Below are positions 8,789-17,966 of a stretch of 64,000 nt of DNA, piece after piece. Both the position numbers and the translations under genes were made by a program. Source of the DNA: Paraburkholderia saeva (GTDB lineage: Bacteria > Pseudomonadota > Gammaproteobacteria > Burkholderiales > Burkholderiaceae). How positions within the stretch are numbered: the first letter of the stretch is position 1; each line of letters opens with the position of its first letter. The DNA is taken from assembly GCF_907164555.1 (NCBI RefSeq), contig NZ_CAJQZC010000009.1, forward strand, positions 234,329 to 298,328, given 5' to 3'. The notes beneath the pieces are model-generated. The model did no database searches. It was not told the DNA's origin and saw nothing but the letters and a program-made list of their open reading frames with translations.

Positions 8789-9771
8789 GCGGCGTCGCCG
8801 CAACCAGCTGGACCGCGTTCGTGTCGAGGCTCGCACGCAAAATCGACCGGCCGATCCTTATCGCGTTCGCGTGTATCGTCGCGCTGCTGCTCGTCGGCGG
8901 CATGTTTTCGCGGAACTTCATGTCGCCCGAATACATCCTCCTGCAGCTGAAGGTCGGCGCCTTCCTTGGCATCATCGCGACCGGCCTGATGATGGTCATT
9001 CTGCTCGGCCACATCGACCTGTCGCTGCCGTGGACGATCACGGTCGGCGCAATGATGGCGTGCGCCGCCGCGGGGCACGGCGAACTCGGGAGCATCCTCG
9101 CGATTCCAGTCGGGATCGGCTGCGGTGTGCTGATCGGCATCGTCAACGGCATCCTCGTCGCGCTCCTGCGCATTCCATCGATGATCGCGACGCTCGCGAC
9201 CAATGCGGTCGCGCAGGGCATCATGATCGTCTACACGGGCGGATCGTCGCCCCAGGATTCCGCGCCACACGTGATGCGATGGCTTGCGGCAGGGTGGCTC
9301 GTACCGGGCGTGCCGAATGCTGTCGCGCTGTGGGTGTTGACCGGCGGTGCCACGATGTTCCTGCTGTCGCGCACGACCTTCGGCCGCACGCTGTACGCGA
9401 TCGGCAACACCGAGCGCGCGGCATATCTTTCCGGCATCGATACGCGCCGCGTCACCGTAATCGCGTTCGCCGTGTGCGGTGCGTTCGCGGCGTTCGGCGG
9501 CGTGCTGCTCGCGGGTTACGCGTCGAAGGCGGCACAGTCGATGGGCGATGCCTATCTGTTGCCGGCGATCGCAGCGGTCGTGCTCGGTGGCACGTCGATT
9601 CTGGGCGGGCGGGGTTCGTACCTCGGCACCGTGGCTGGCGCGATCCTCATCACGCTGCTGCAGTCGATCCTCTCGGTCGCGCAGATGCCCGAGGCGGGGC
9701 GCCAGATCATCTACGGCGTGGTGATCGCGGCGATGTTGCTGCTGTATGGGCGCAGCAAGCGGGAGGCGTAG
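8785..9771 (+). CDS. Sugar ABC transporter permease (RbsC type), second
   Basis: A 328-residue BPD_transp_2 permease. I place the start at the GTG at 8785, which overlaps the stop codon of the previous gene (GTGA) and begins VSGVAATSWTAFVSR. The frame is open further upstream, but that part is only a shadow of the first permease. Conserved elements include GLMMVILLGHIDLSLPW and the C-terminal AAVVLGGTSILGGRGSYLGT. It is the last gene of the operon; roughly 100 bases separate it from the convergent monooxygenase gene. Confidence 0.92.
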   Translation: MSGVAATSWTAFVSRLARKIDRPILIAFACIVALLLVGGMFSRNFMSPEYILLQLKVGAFLGIIATGLMMVILLGHIDLSLPWTITVGAMMACAAAGHGELGSILAIPVGIGCGVLIGIVNGILVALLRIPSMIATLATNAVAQGIMIVYTGGSSPQDSAPHVMRWLAAGWLVPGVPNAVALWVLTGGATMFLLSRTTFGRTLYAIGNTERAAYLSGIDTRRVTVIAFAVCGAFAAFGGVLLAGYASKAAQSMGDAYLLPAIAAVVLGGTSILGGRGSYLGTVAGAILITLLQSILSVAQMPEAGRQIIYGVVIAAMLLLYGRSKREA

Positions 9772-9874
9772 CGTTGCGAACTTCGCAGGCGACCCGGAGC
9801 GGTCCCTCAGCGCGCTTCGAAGCGGTCACTTATGCCTCGACGACATGCATCACGCCACCCGGATCCGGATAGCT

Positions 9875-11467
9875 TCATGCCGCGCTCAGGCTGAGCAGCC
9901 AACGTTCGATCGCTGCTCCCGAACACTCGCGGCTTCTCCAGCCAATATGACCGTCCGGCCTGACGATCCAGACTTCACCGCCCTTCGCACGGTACGTCGC
10001 GGCAAAGTCGCCTGCTGCGTCCTTCAATACAGTCATGAGTTCGGACACAGGCACTTCGCACTGCGCAGGCGTGATCAGGACGGCCGATGCGGCGCCGGGT
10101 AACGAAGCTGCAAGTGTGCGGCAACCGTCGATGAAGGCGTCATATTGCTGCCCCGCCGCATCGACATAGCCGATGAGGATATGTCGTCCCGCGCCGACGT
10201 AGTCGTGCAGTCGCCTTGCATGCCCTACGAAACGTTGTGCCAGACCCCGCGCGTCAGGCAGCCGGTCACCGGGTGCGGGCGACTCAGGATCCGCGTCGGG
10301 ACACAGGTCGGCAACTATCGGGCTCCCACGATAGGTGACCAGCAACTGGGTCTCGCGCATCGCCGGATTTGCTGCCTGGCGCGCGAGGACTGCATTGAGT
10401 GCCGCGCTCGTCGATTTGACGACATCGATGCCCACTGGACGCCGCTCTGCCAGATAGCTGTCGAGCAATGCGGGACCCGTCAGACCCTTCGCGACATGCG
10501 CCAGCTTCCACGCGAGGTTGTGCGCGTCCTGCAGTCCAGTGTTCATGCCCTGTCCCCCGACGGGCGGATGAATGTGCGCAGCGTCGCCGGCAATGAACAC
10601 CCGGCCTCCCCCGTAGGCGGAGGCGATACGGTGGCTTACCCGGTAAACCGACGACCATCGCATCGACGTTAGCCGTGTGCCTTCGGGTAGATACGGCAGC
10701 ATAAGGCTGCACGTCGTTTCAAAGTCGGGAGCGCCAGTGCTCGCGAGCGAAGCGACACGTTCATCGGGCACGATCATCGAGAGCCGATAGCGCTGCGCAG
10801 AGCCTCGAATGGGCACGGCCACGAGGCTGGCTTTCGCACGCGCTGCATCCGTCCACTCGAATCGATACATGGGCCCGCGCGGATACGGCCAGTCCACGTC
10901 AACATCAGCGAGCGCAAAGGTCTGCGGATATTGCTCGCCTTCGAAGGTCATTCCCAGGCCTGACCGGACCTTGCTATGTGCGCCGTCGCACCCGACCAGC
11001 CATTTGCAACAAACGGCAAGCGTCTCGCCCTGCGGTCCAGTCAGATGGGCCTCGACTGCGTTGCCGTTGTCGATGAATTTGTCCAGCGTACATCCATAAT
11101 TCACCTGACCGCCATGTTCTGTGTACGCCGCTTCAAGCAGCCGTTCTGTCTCGAACTGCGCAATTGAAAGGGACCCGTAGGGCAAGCCCTCTTCTGGAAC
11201 CCGCATGCTTCGCGCGGGCACCATCGCTCCATCGACCCACGTTTCGACGCCGGTGAGCCATACGCCCGCCTCGATTGCACGATCGAGGATGCCTAGATCG
11301 TCGAAAATCTCAAGCGTGCGGGGCGTCACACCGAGCGCCTTGCAGAAAAATCCTCTTCCTGCCATCTTGTCGATCACCTTTACCGCGACGCGGTCGCGTC
11401 GCAATTCGGCACCGAGCAGCAAGCCGACTGGGCCGGCGCCGACGACGAGTACGTCCACGTTTTCCAT
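9875..11467 (-). CDS. FAD-dependent aromatic monooxygenase (PheA/TfdB/MhpA type)
   Basis: A 530-residue class A flavoprotein hydroxylase. Visible motifs are the N-terminal Rossmann GxGxxG (VLVVGAGPVGLLLGAEL), the mid-protein DG motif (LVGCDGAHSKVRSGLG) and the GD motif (VFIAGDAAHIHPPVGGQG, then MNTGLQDAHNLAWKLA). A C-terminal thioredoxin-like domain (about 400-530) is usual for the phenol-hydroxylase branch. Such enzymes use NAD(P)H and O2 to hydroxylate phenols or similar rings. I chose the ATG at 11467 (MENVDVLVV), preceded by AGGAG; the longer frame adds an implausible 49 residues. It stands alone, so the substrate is undetermined. Confidence 0.88.
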   Translation of the reverse strand: MENVDVLVVGAGPVGLLLGAELRRDRVAVKVIDKMAGRGFFCKALGVTPRTLEIFDDLGILDRAIEAGVWLTGVETWVDGAMVPARSMRVPEEGLPYGSLSIAQFETERLLEAAYTEHGGQVNYGCTLDKFIDNGNAVEAHLTGPQGETLAVCCKWLVGCDGAHSKVRSGLGMTFEGEQYPQTFALADVDVDWPYPRGPMYRFEWTDAARAKASLVAVPIRGSAQRYRLSMIVPDERVASLASTGAPDFETTCSLMLPYLPEGTRLTSMRWSSVYRVSHRIASAYGGGRVFIAGDAAHIHPPVGGQGMNTGLQDAHNLAWKLAHVAKGLTGPALLDSYLAERRPVGIDVVKSTSAALNAVLARQAANPAMRETQLLVTYRGSPIVADLCPDADPESPAPGDRLPDARGLAQRFVGHARRLHDYVGAGRHILIGYVDAAGQQYDAFIDGCRTLAASLPGAASAVLITPAQCEVPVSELMTVLKDAAGDFAATYRAKGGEVWIVRPDGHIGWRSRECSGAAIERWLLSLSAA

Positions 11468-11811
11468 GTTTTGCTCCTCGCAGGCTGTTTGCCCGGCTGT
11501 TATGGAGGCATACGGTTCGAAGTGCTGCGAGTTCGTATAACAGTGTATGAATGTGGGGTGTGATTCAGAACAGGAATATTCGTCGCGCGCTTCAATTAAA
11601 GCGCAGGCAGGCATGCTTGAACAGATTGTATAGAACTGGACTCAGTTGGCCATTCCCGGATGCGAGCAAAGGCACTGCACGGGCAACGCTTCTGGCGTCG
11701 ACAGAGAATTATTCGTGGATACGTCTCAATGAATTTTGAGTACCATCCTTAGTGGTCGCGAATGAGCCCGCATCCGATGTGTCACCGCGCGGAACTAAAG
11801 AGAGTCGAGCC

Positions 11812-12192
11812 ATGCCCCGTGTTTCCGTAAAACGCGCATATGACGATCCCGAACCGGAAGATGGTTATCGGGTTCTGGTTGACCGTGTGTGGCCGCGCGG
11901 ACGCAGTCGGGAAAGTCTTCAGCTTGATTCGCAGGCCCCGCAACTCGCCCCAAGTGTCACCTTGAGGAAGTGGTTTTCACACGACCCCAACCGTTGGACG
12001 GAATTCCATGAGCGCTATGAACGCGAGTTGCAGGCAGAATCGATGCAGGTCCAGATGAAGGAACTGCTGGCAGCGGCACATGGACGTCACATCACGCTTG
12101 TCTATGGCGCCAAAGACCTTGTTCACAATCACGCAGTTATCTTGCGGGACGCGTTACTGCGCGTATCAAGATTGTCCGAGACCAGATCATAG
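11812..12192 (+). CDS. DUF488 family protein
   Basis: A 126-residue protein with the DUF488 pattern: VKRAYDDPEPEDGYRVLVDR, then VWPRGRSRE, the central LRKWFSHDPNRWTEFHERY, and a C-terminal ITLVYGAKDLVHNHAVIL. The family is widespread in proteobacteria and has no established biochemical role. The start at 11812 gives the usual N-terminus MPRVSVKRAY; a purine-rich AAGAGAG lies upstream. It is monocistronic here. Confidence 0.85.
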   Translation: MPRVSVKRAYDDPEPEDGYRVLVDRVWPRGRSRESLQLDSQAPQLAPSVTLRKWFSHDPNRWTEFHERYERELQAESMQVQMKELLAAAHGRHITLVYGAKDLVHNHAVILRDALLRVSRLSETRS

Positions 12193-12456
12193 TGGTGTGC
12201 TTGCGCGTACGATCCTGAAGTCTTCCCTTTTGAATCGCTCGACACGCGACGAAGGATAGCACTGAGCACCCCTTGCGAGCGCAGGGTCGCGGGATGCGCA
12301 TTGTTTGCAGTTGCACCTTGCGGTCGCGTCACCCAATGCGGGAAGCTGAGAAACGAACAGACAGGATCTGCGCGTCGTTTCACACGTCGTTGCCGTCAGT
12401 AGTTGCACTGTCACCTTCGATTCGCCCCAACGACAGCTGCACAGGAAACACGTGCG

Positions 12457-12897
12457 CTATTCACCCAGCGGCAACAGGGCCGAAAGCAGGCGACGTAACT
12501 CCATACGTTCCGCTCGCGTCAATCTTGCCGTGAGAATGCGCTCGACTTCCTCGACACGCGGACGCAACGTCGCAAGTTGTTTCTTGCCGGCGGGAGTCAG
12601 GAACAACACGTAGCTACGTTTGTCGACGGCATCGTCCGAGCGCTCGATCAATTCATTGCGAACCATGCGTGCGACGAGATCGGCGATGGTCGAACGGTCC
12701 ACGTCGAGTTCATCGCCGAGTTGTCGTTGATTTATGCCGGGCGTTTTCTGCAGGATTTCGAGCGCCGCGTACTGGACGCTCGTTATCTCGGTGGAGACTT
12801 CGCTGAGCCATACCGCTACGTGGCGCTGCTGGGCGCGGCGTACCAGGCTGCCCGTGAATTTCGAAAGCGCTTCGGGATAGTCGTGTTTGGTTGGCAA
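12457..12897 (-). CDS. MarR family transcriptional regulator (possible truncated 5' end, TTG start)
   Basis: A 146-residue MarR-type regulator: dimerisation helix at 1-35, winged helix-turn-helix at about 38-100 (TSVQYAALEILQKTPGINQRQ; VDRSTIADLVARMV; the DKRSYVLFLTPAGKKQL wing), and C-terminal helices. No ATG is available at the expected position; the frame begins with TTG at 12897, eleven bases after the stop of the truncated HAD gene. Either a TTG start is used or the original first codons were lost when the HAD gene was truncated. The target is unknown. Confidence 0.8.
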   Translation of the reverse strand: MPTKHDYPEALSKFTGSLVRRAQQRHVAVWLSEVSTEITSVQYAALEILQKTPGINQRQLGDELDVDRSTIADLVARMVRNELIERSDDAVDKRSYVLFLTPAGKKQLATLRPRVEEVERILTARLTRAERMELRRLLSALLPLGE

Positions 12898-12908
12898 TTT
12901 CCAGGCGC

Positions 12909-13415
12909 TCAGCGTTGGGGTTTCGTTCGGAAAATGGGCCGCAAAAATGAGAGCACCCGCAACGCTTTCACCAATCCATCGGGACAGGGCTTTGGCCTTT
13001 TGACATCTTCACACCCGATGATCAGGTCGGTTTGGGCAAGCAGGCCAGCGCATTCGAGTATCGATTCAATTCTCCTGCGATACTTGTTAGACACGATCGC
13101 GATGGCGACACCGTATTCTCGCAGGCACGAGAAAAGCCCGGGAACCTGTTCGTACACCGTTGTCATTGCCACCCTCACCTCCTCTGCCCGTGCCACGAAG
13201 CGTTTTGCAAACTCATCCGCGACGGTTTGGCTATCGACCTTGACCAGTGCAGCAAACATTTCGCGTAGCGGAAGGCCGATGGTCCGCACAATCCCGCTTT
13301 CCTCCACGTCTTCGATCTGCATGCACCGTAGCGCATGCTGCGTACACTCGATGACACCTCGCGACGAATCCACCAGGGTCAGGTCGAAATCGAATATGGC
13401 GAGGTCCGTCTTCAC
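12909..13415 (-). pseudogene. HAD family phosphatase, C-terminally truncated
   Basis: The 168-residue product carries HAD motif I (IFDFDLTLVDSS), a helical cap, motif II (IAIVSNKY) and the motif III lysine region (VKRPKPCPDGLVKAL), as in phosphoglycolate-phosphatase-like enzymes. It then ends in an unrelated LSFLRPIFRTKPQR and lacks motif IV, the acidic pair that helps bind Mg2+, and the last 45-60 residues normal for this family. It is thus probably inactive. The breakpoint at about 12970, directly next to the MarR gene with its irregular start, suggests a deletion joined the two. Confidence 0.7.
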
Positions 13416-13446
13416 GAAATGGAGGGGCAGTTAGAATGACAAAGCG

Positions 13447-14685
13447 CTAGCTGGCGTTCAGGTCCTGCTGGTCGGCAAGCGAACGGAGCACGGACTCCGC
13501 GGAAAGCAGGCCGCTCGCGAGCGCAGGTCCGGCGCCGTATCCCGGCCATGTCGTCTGGCCTGCCAGAAATAGTCCCTCGATGCCGGACCGATATCGGAAA
13601 TGCTCGAATGTCGTCGCGGGTGATAGCCCATACAACGCGCCGTTGTAGAGGTGCTTTTGTTCGGCAAAGGTCCGCGGACTCAAGATTCTCTTAACCTGGA
13701 TATCGAGTTCGCAATGCTGTCGCACGGCGGATATAGCGCGCTCTGCGAGGTCATTGGCCGCTCGATCGTCCCATGCATTGACGGGCCGTGCGGGATCAAC
13801 GGACACGAACATCTCCAGTACGCTGCCGTTTTCCGGCGCGAGTTCGGGAAGGACGGTCGTCGGTACGGTATACATGAACCAGCGGATCGCACCCGGCTGC
13901 GGAACCAGCATTTCATGCTGCCGGGGCATCAGCGGTATATGGTTGACGGCGAAAGCATCCCGGGTCAGGCGGTTAGCCAGACCCAGCTGGACGCCAAGGG
14001 CGCTGTGAGAAATCGATGCGCTGCCGACACGCTTCATGATCGACGGCGGCACTTCGTCCGGCGCAATCAGATGCCTGAACGTCTGCATCGCACCCGGTGT
14101 TGCGACCACGATCGCACTCTCTATGGGTTCACCGTCTCGCACCAGGACGCCTGTCGTGCTACCGGACTTCACCTGTATTCGCTCAACCCGCGTATTTAAC
14201 CGTAGCTCACCACCGAGGTTCAGGTACGCATCGCGCAGGATATGCGCAATTGCACCCATACCGCCCACCGGCAAATAAAATCCTTCATCGAGCATCGCAA
14301 CCAGACCGATGATCTGGGCGGCCGGTGTTTTTTCCACAGGTATACCTGTGTAAAGAGTGACGGCAGCAGCAGCCGCACGGACTTCCTCATCGCTAAAAGA
14401 CCGGATCAACTCGTGCGCCAATGTGCCTTTCAGACGGGGCAGGTAGCGCCAGCTCTTCGTCAGCACTTTCGATACCGAGAACGGATTGAGCATCAGATCG
14501 TCCGCAAAGAGCCGCAACACCGGCCGCCATCGCTCGATGCATCGCGTAAGCGCGTTCCTTGCCGTCGCTGTACGAAGCTCACCTCGCTCGCCTTCCACCC
14601 GGCACTCCGCGCCCAACGCGCCCGCGCCGGCAATGACCAACAGGCCGTCGTTCCAACTTCCTGTCATCCTGACCACTTCAGCCAT
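13447..14685 (-). pseudogene. Phytoene desaturase-like FAD oxidoreductase, 5' truncated
   Basis: The frame encodes the central and C-terminal parts of a CrtI-like NAD(P)/FAD oxidoreductase, with FYLPVGGMGAIAHILRDAY, the LRLNTRVERIQV strand, IVVATPGAMQTF, and the C-terminal FAD contact GLFLAGQTTWPGYGAGPALAS. The N-terminal Rossmann domain with its GxGxxG dinucleotide motif (about the first 100 residues) is absent. Upstream of about 14685 the frame only reads antisense to the D-tartrate dehydratase fragment. Without the FAD domain the product should be non-functional. The true breakpoint could lie slightly inside the gene. Confidence 0.7.
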
Positions 14686-14701
14686 GACGAGGGGCCCCGT
14701 C

Positions 14702-15358
14702 ACCGACCAGGGCTTCACACGCGCCAAGATCAAGATCGCAAGCATCGACATCGATCAGGACCTGAGGCGGATTGATGCGGCTGCCTCCCAGTTGCAGGAC
14801 AGCGGGCATCTGGCCGTCGATGCGATGACTGCCTATGATGCACAAACAGGTCCCGCTGCGGCTTCCAGACTGGCCAACTGTGGGCTGTGGTGGTTCGAAG
14901 ACGTCTGCGATCCACTGGATTTCGAAACGCAGGCAAAAATCGCCGCAGCCTACTGTGGATCCATTGCCGCCGGTGAAGCCCTGTTTTCGCATGCAGAGGC
15001 AAAACTGCTTAACCTGTACGGTGGAATACAAAAGGACAAGGACATCCTTGTGTTCGATCCGGTCCACTGCTATGGACTGCCAGGCTATCTGCGTATCGTT
15101 GAGCATCTCACATCGGAAGGTTGGCCGCGCCAGGCTCTCTGGCCGCATGGCGGTCATCTCTTCTCTTTGCATGTGGTTGCGGCGCTTGGTCTGGGAGGCG
15201 CTGAAGTCACGCCTTTTGCGTTTCGCCCCTTTCGCGGGCTGCCCGACCACAAAGGCGTCACTGCGGGATATGCCGACCTGCCGCAAGCACCCGGCATAAG
15301 CTTTGAGATGCACACCGAGGCACGGCAGTTATTCCGGACCGCGTTCAGCCTTCATTGA
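14702..15358 (+). pseudogene. D(-)-tartrate dehydratase-like enolase-superfamily fragment, 5' truncated
   Basis: About 218 codons match the C-terminal barrel of D(-)-tartrate dehydratase, including the KxK base motif (RAKIKIA), metal ligands in LAVDAMTAYD, GLWWFEDVCDPLD and AAGEALFSH, and the acid histidine in WPHGGHLFSLHV. The characterised enzyme is about 390 residues, so the N-terminal capping domain and first barrel strands are missing. Homology starts at DQGFTRAK, close to 14702, immediately beside the truncated desaturase on the other strand. The barrel residues are intact, so the loss seems recent. Confidence 0.75.
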
Positions 15359-15626
15359 TATCCCGATCCAAACGGAGCTCGGTGTGTTGGCCGAGCCTGC
15401 CCACTGACGACCGTCTGAAAACGAAACGACGCTTCAAGTCTCCGGGTTCAACCGGTGCGTGCATCACACGGATGCACTCATGACGGTTCAGTCGAGGTCG
15501 GACTCATCGAGCCGACCCCGAACCCGACGCTTAACCAGGTCCTGCTGACCGCGCGGCGTCGAAGGCGCCCCTCTCCTGCGATGCGGGGTTCAGATAATCC
15601 GGGGCACCCGTCTGGCCCAGGACTTT

Positions 15627-16622
15627 TTACCAGCGCTGGTGAACCTGAGGCGCGATATGGCGCTCATAGACTTCACGGACGTGTTGCATTGCCTCGTCCG
15701 ACAGTGGCGCGAGGCTCGCCGCCGAGACGTTTGACGCCGCCTGGGCCGCATTTTTACTGCCCGGGATGATGACGGAGACGGCGTCTTCCATGAGAATCCA
15801 GCGAAGGGCCAGCTGCGCCATGGAGGCGTTCACCGGTACAAGAGCGCGCAGTTCGTCGACCGCTTTCAGCGCGATGTCATAAGGCACCCCGGAGAACGTC
15901 TCGCCGACGTCGAACGCCTCGCCGTGACGATTGAAGGCCCGATGGTCGTCTGACGGGAAAACCGAATCCGCGGACATCTTGCCCGTGAGCATCCCGCTCG
16001 CCAGCGGCACTCGCGCAATGACCGCGATGTTTTTCTTTTGCGCCTGCCTGAAGAACAGATCGGCAGGACGTTGACGGAACATGTTGTAGATAATCTGCAC
16101 CGAAACCACATTCGGATACTCGATCGCTTTCAGCGCTTCCTCGACCTTTTCGACCGACACACCGTAGAAGCGGATCTTGCCGGCAGCGACAAAATCGTCC
16201 ATCGCCTCGAACACCTCAGGATGGTAATAAACGTCAGTCGGCGGGCAATGCAATTGCACCAGGTCGAGCGTATCGACGCCCAGGTTCGCAAGGCTCCGGT
16301 CGATGAATCCTGCGAGTTCGCGCCGGTTCGTATAGCCACTCGTCACATGCGGGTCGAGTCGGCGCCCGAGCTTGGTGGCCACGACGGGACGCTCGCCGCC
16401 TCGTTCCCGCAACACGTCCCGGATGATCCGTTCCGACCGGCCGTCGCCGTAGACGTCAGCCGTGTCAATGAAAGTAACGCCGTTATCGAGCGCGGCGTTT
16501 AGCGCGGCTCTGGCATCGTCCTCGGCGACACTGCCCCACGAGCCGCCGATTGCCCATGCCCCAAAACCGATTTCCGACACGTTCCAGCCGGTGCGACCCA
16601 ATTTTCTCTTCGGAAGCGTCAT
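15627..16622 (-). CDS. Aldo/keto reductase
   Basis: A 331-residue TIM-barrel aldo/keto reductase of the YdbC/YajO-like group. Visible are the N-terminal MTLPKRKLGRTGWNVSEIGF, the catalytic Asp region VTFIDTADVYGDGRSE, the lysine strand PVVATKLGRR, the DLVQLHCPP strand and the NADPH-binding VIIPGSKNAAQ loop near the C-terminus. Such enzymes reduce aldehydes or ketones with NADPH. No operon partner; substrate unknown. Confidence 0.9.
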   Translation of the reverse strand: MTLPKRKLGRTGWNVSEIGFGAWAIGGSWGSVAEDDARAALNAALDNGVTFIDTADVYGDGRSERIIRDVLRERGGERPVVATKLGRRLDPHVTSGYTNRRELAGFIDRSLANLGVDTLDLVQLHCPPTDVYYHPEVFEAMDDFVAAGKIRFYGVSVEKVEEALKAIEYPNVVSVQIIYNMFRQRPADLFFRQAQKKNIAVIARVPLASGMLTGKMSADSVFPSDDHRAFNRHGEAFDVGETFSGVPYDIALKAVDELRALVPVNASMAQLALRWILMEDAVSVIIPGSKNAAQAASNVSAASLAPLSDEAMQHVREVYERHIAPQVHQRW

Positions 16623-16767
16623 TTAAGTACCCGTCCTGTGTTTTGCGAAGTCACGTCGTTAGCGCTTCAAGCAGCCGCTCTGCGGCAGTGCCGGCAGCCC
16701 TGTATTCATAGTGTAACAAGCGGGCGGCGGCTGTAGACGTCGAGATGTCCCGAAAGGAAAAGGCCAG

Positions 16768-17256
16768 CTAACAGCAGAGGTCCCTGCCAAGAAAGGCAGC
16801 GACCGGCCGTGTCAGCGCGATGCCACGCAATTCCTCCGGTGTTGCCAGATGCGCGGCGACAATCTCACGATTATCAAGCCGCAACTCGGGTACGCAATCG
16901 AGGTGCAGTTCAAAGAAATGCACCCGGTCTCTTCGCCCGTCCCAATTGCCGCAGACGCTGCCCGCGGGGCGTAATGCGTGCGACGACAGACCAATTTCTT
17001 CCTCCATTTCGCGCTGCGCCGCTGCATCAGGCGTCTCACCGGGCCGGACACTCCCGCCCGGGAAATTCCATTCAGCCCGGTACGACGACTTCACCAGCAA
17101 CAGCGCCTGCCCGACATAGATTGCGACTAGCGCGCCCTCATGGTGAGGCCGTCGAAGGTGCCACCAGGCGCGAGCGAGAGGGAATCCGAGGCGAAGCACC
17201 ATGCGCCAGACAAAGTCGACAAGCGTAGGCGGTCGCGCTCGCTCAAGGCTCGGCAT
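16768..17256 (-). CDS. NUDIX hydrolase
   Basis: A 162-residue protein with a complete Nudix box (GSVRPGETPDAAAQREMEEE then IGL) in the centre, preceded by the strand LLVKSSYRAEWNFPGG. The box binds Mg2+ and hydrolyses nucleoside diphosphates linked to another moiety. The N-terminal 45 residues are basic and hydrophobic (FVWRMVLRLGFPLARAWW) and could contact membrane. The start at 17256 has AAAGGAGAA upstream. Substrate not deducible. Confidence 0.88.
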   Translation of the reverse strand: MPSLERARPPTLVDFVWRMVLRLGFPLARAWWHLRRPHHEGALVAIYVGQALLLVKSSYRAEWNFPGGSVRPGETPDAAAQREMEEEIGLSSHALRPAGSVCGNWDGRRDRVHFFELHLDCVPELRLDNREIVAAHLATPEELRGIALTRPVAAFLGRDLCC

Positions 17257-17501
17257 GAGGTTTCTCCTTTGCTTTCGTGTCAGGGGATCGTTCGGGTCGT
17301 CGCTTTAGCTTTCAGAACCTCGCACCGTCGGCTGGTTTCGAAGGAAGCGTCCACCCGTCGACCCCATCGGGACGGCTGGCACCGGTGCCGACATTATCCT
17401 GAACTTCGAGGCCCAGATTTGCGAAAGCCAGAATCCTGCACACTGAGCAAAGCAGATGAACAGGTGGCGCGCATTCGTCGTCGACGCGTCGCCGCCTTTC
17501 G

Positions 17502-17764
17502 TCACATGCCTTCGACGAGAGCGGCGCGATACCGTGCGCCCTTGAACCGGTGCTGCGCGACCTCCTGATACGCCGGGCTGTCGTACCGCGCGCGCGCGGC
17601 CGCCGTTGACGGAAATTCCACGATCACCACGCCCTCTGGAGCGTCGCCCTCCGACGATCCCACGCGTGCGTCCAGGTGGCAAATCTCTCATCCGCAAGAA
17701 GCACAATCAAGCGGACAGTTTTGCCACCCCCGCCTGTTTTGACGATACCCGGATGAGCGGACAT
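17502..17764 (-). pseudogene. DUF1330 family protein, broken by frameshifts
   Basis: On the minus strand, the codons ending at 17502 encode EGDAPEGVVIVEFPSTAAAR followed by ARYDSPAYQEVAQHRFKGAR, a clear DUF1330 C-terminus. That frame has a stop (TGA) just before EICHLDARV at about 17690. The expected upstream part (MSAHPGIVKTGGGGK, from 17764) is in another frame, and about 25 N-terminal residues are missing altogether. At least one frameshift between 17690 and 17745 is needed, so I treat it as a decayed remnant. DUF1330 proteins are small ferredoxin-like-fold proteins of unknown function. Confidence 0.65.
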
Positions 17765-17966
17765 CGTCAGTCTGAAAAATCCTGGGGAAATCCATCCACG
17801 ACGTGACGAGGAATCGTGGCGGAGCAAACTGGAGGTCGCATGCGCGATTCGATGCTCATCGAGAGCGCAAGTACGTGTAAATTTGGAACCTGGGGTCTGC
17901 AACCCGCCACGACCTCTTCGAATCGGTCGTCGTCGAAGTCGGTCCTACAGTCATCCAGGAGCCGGT

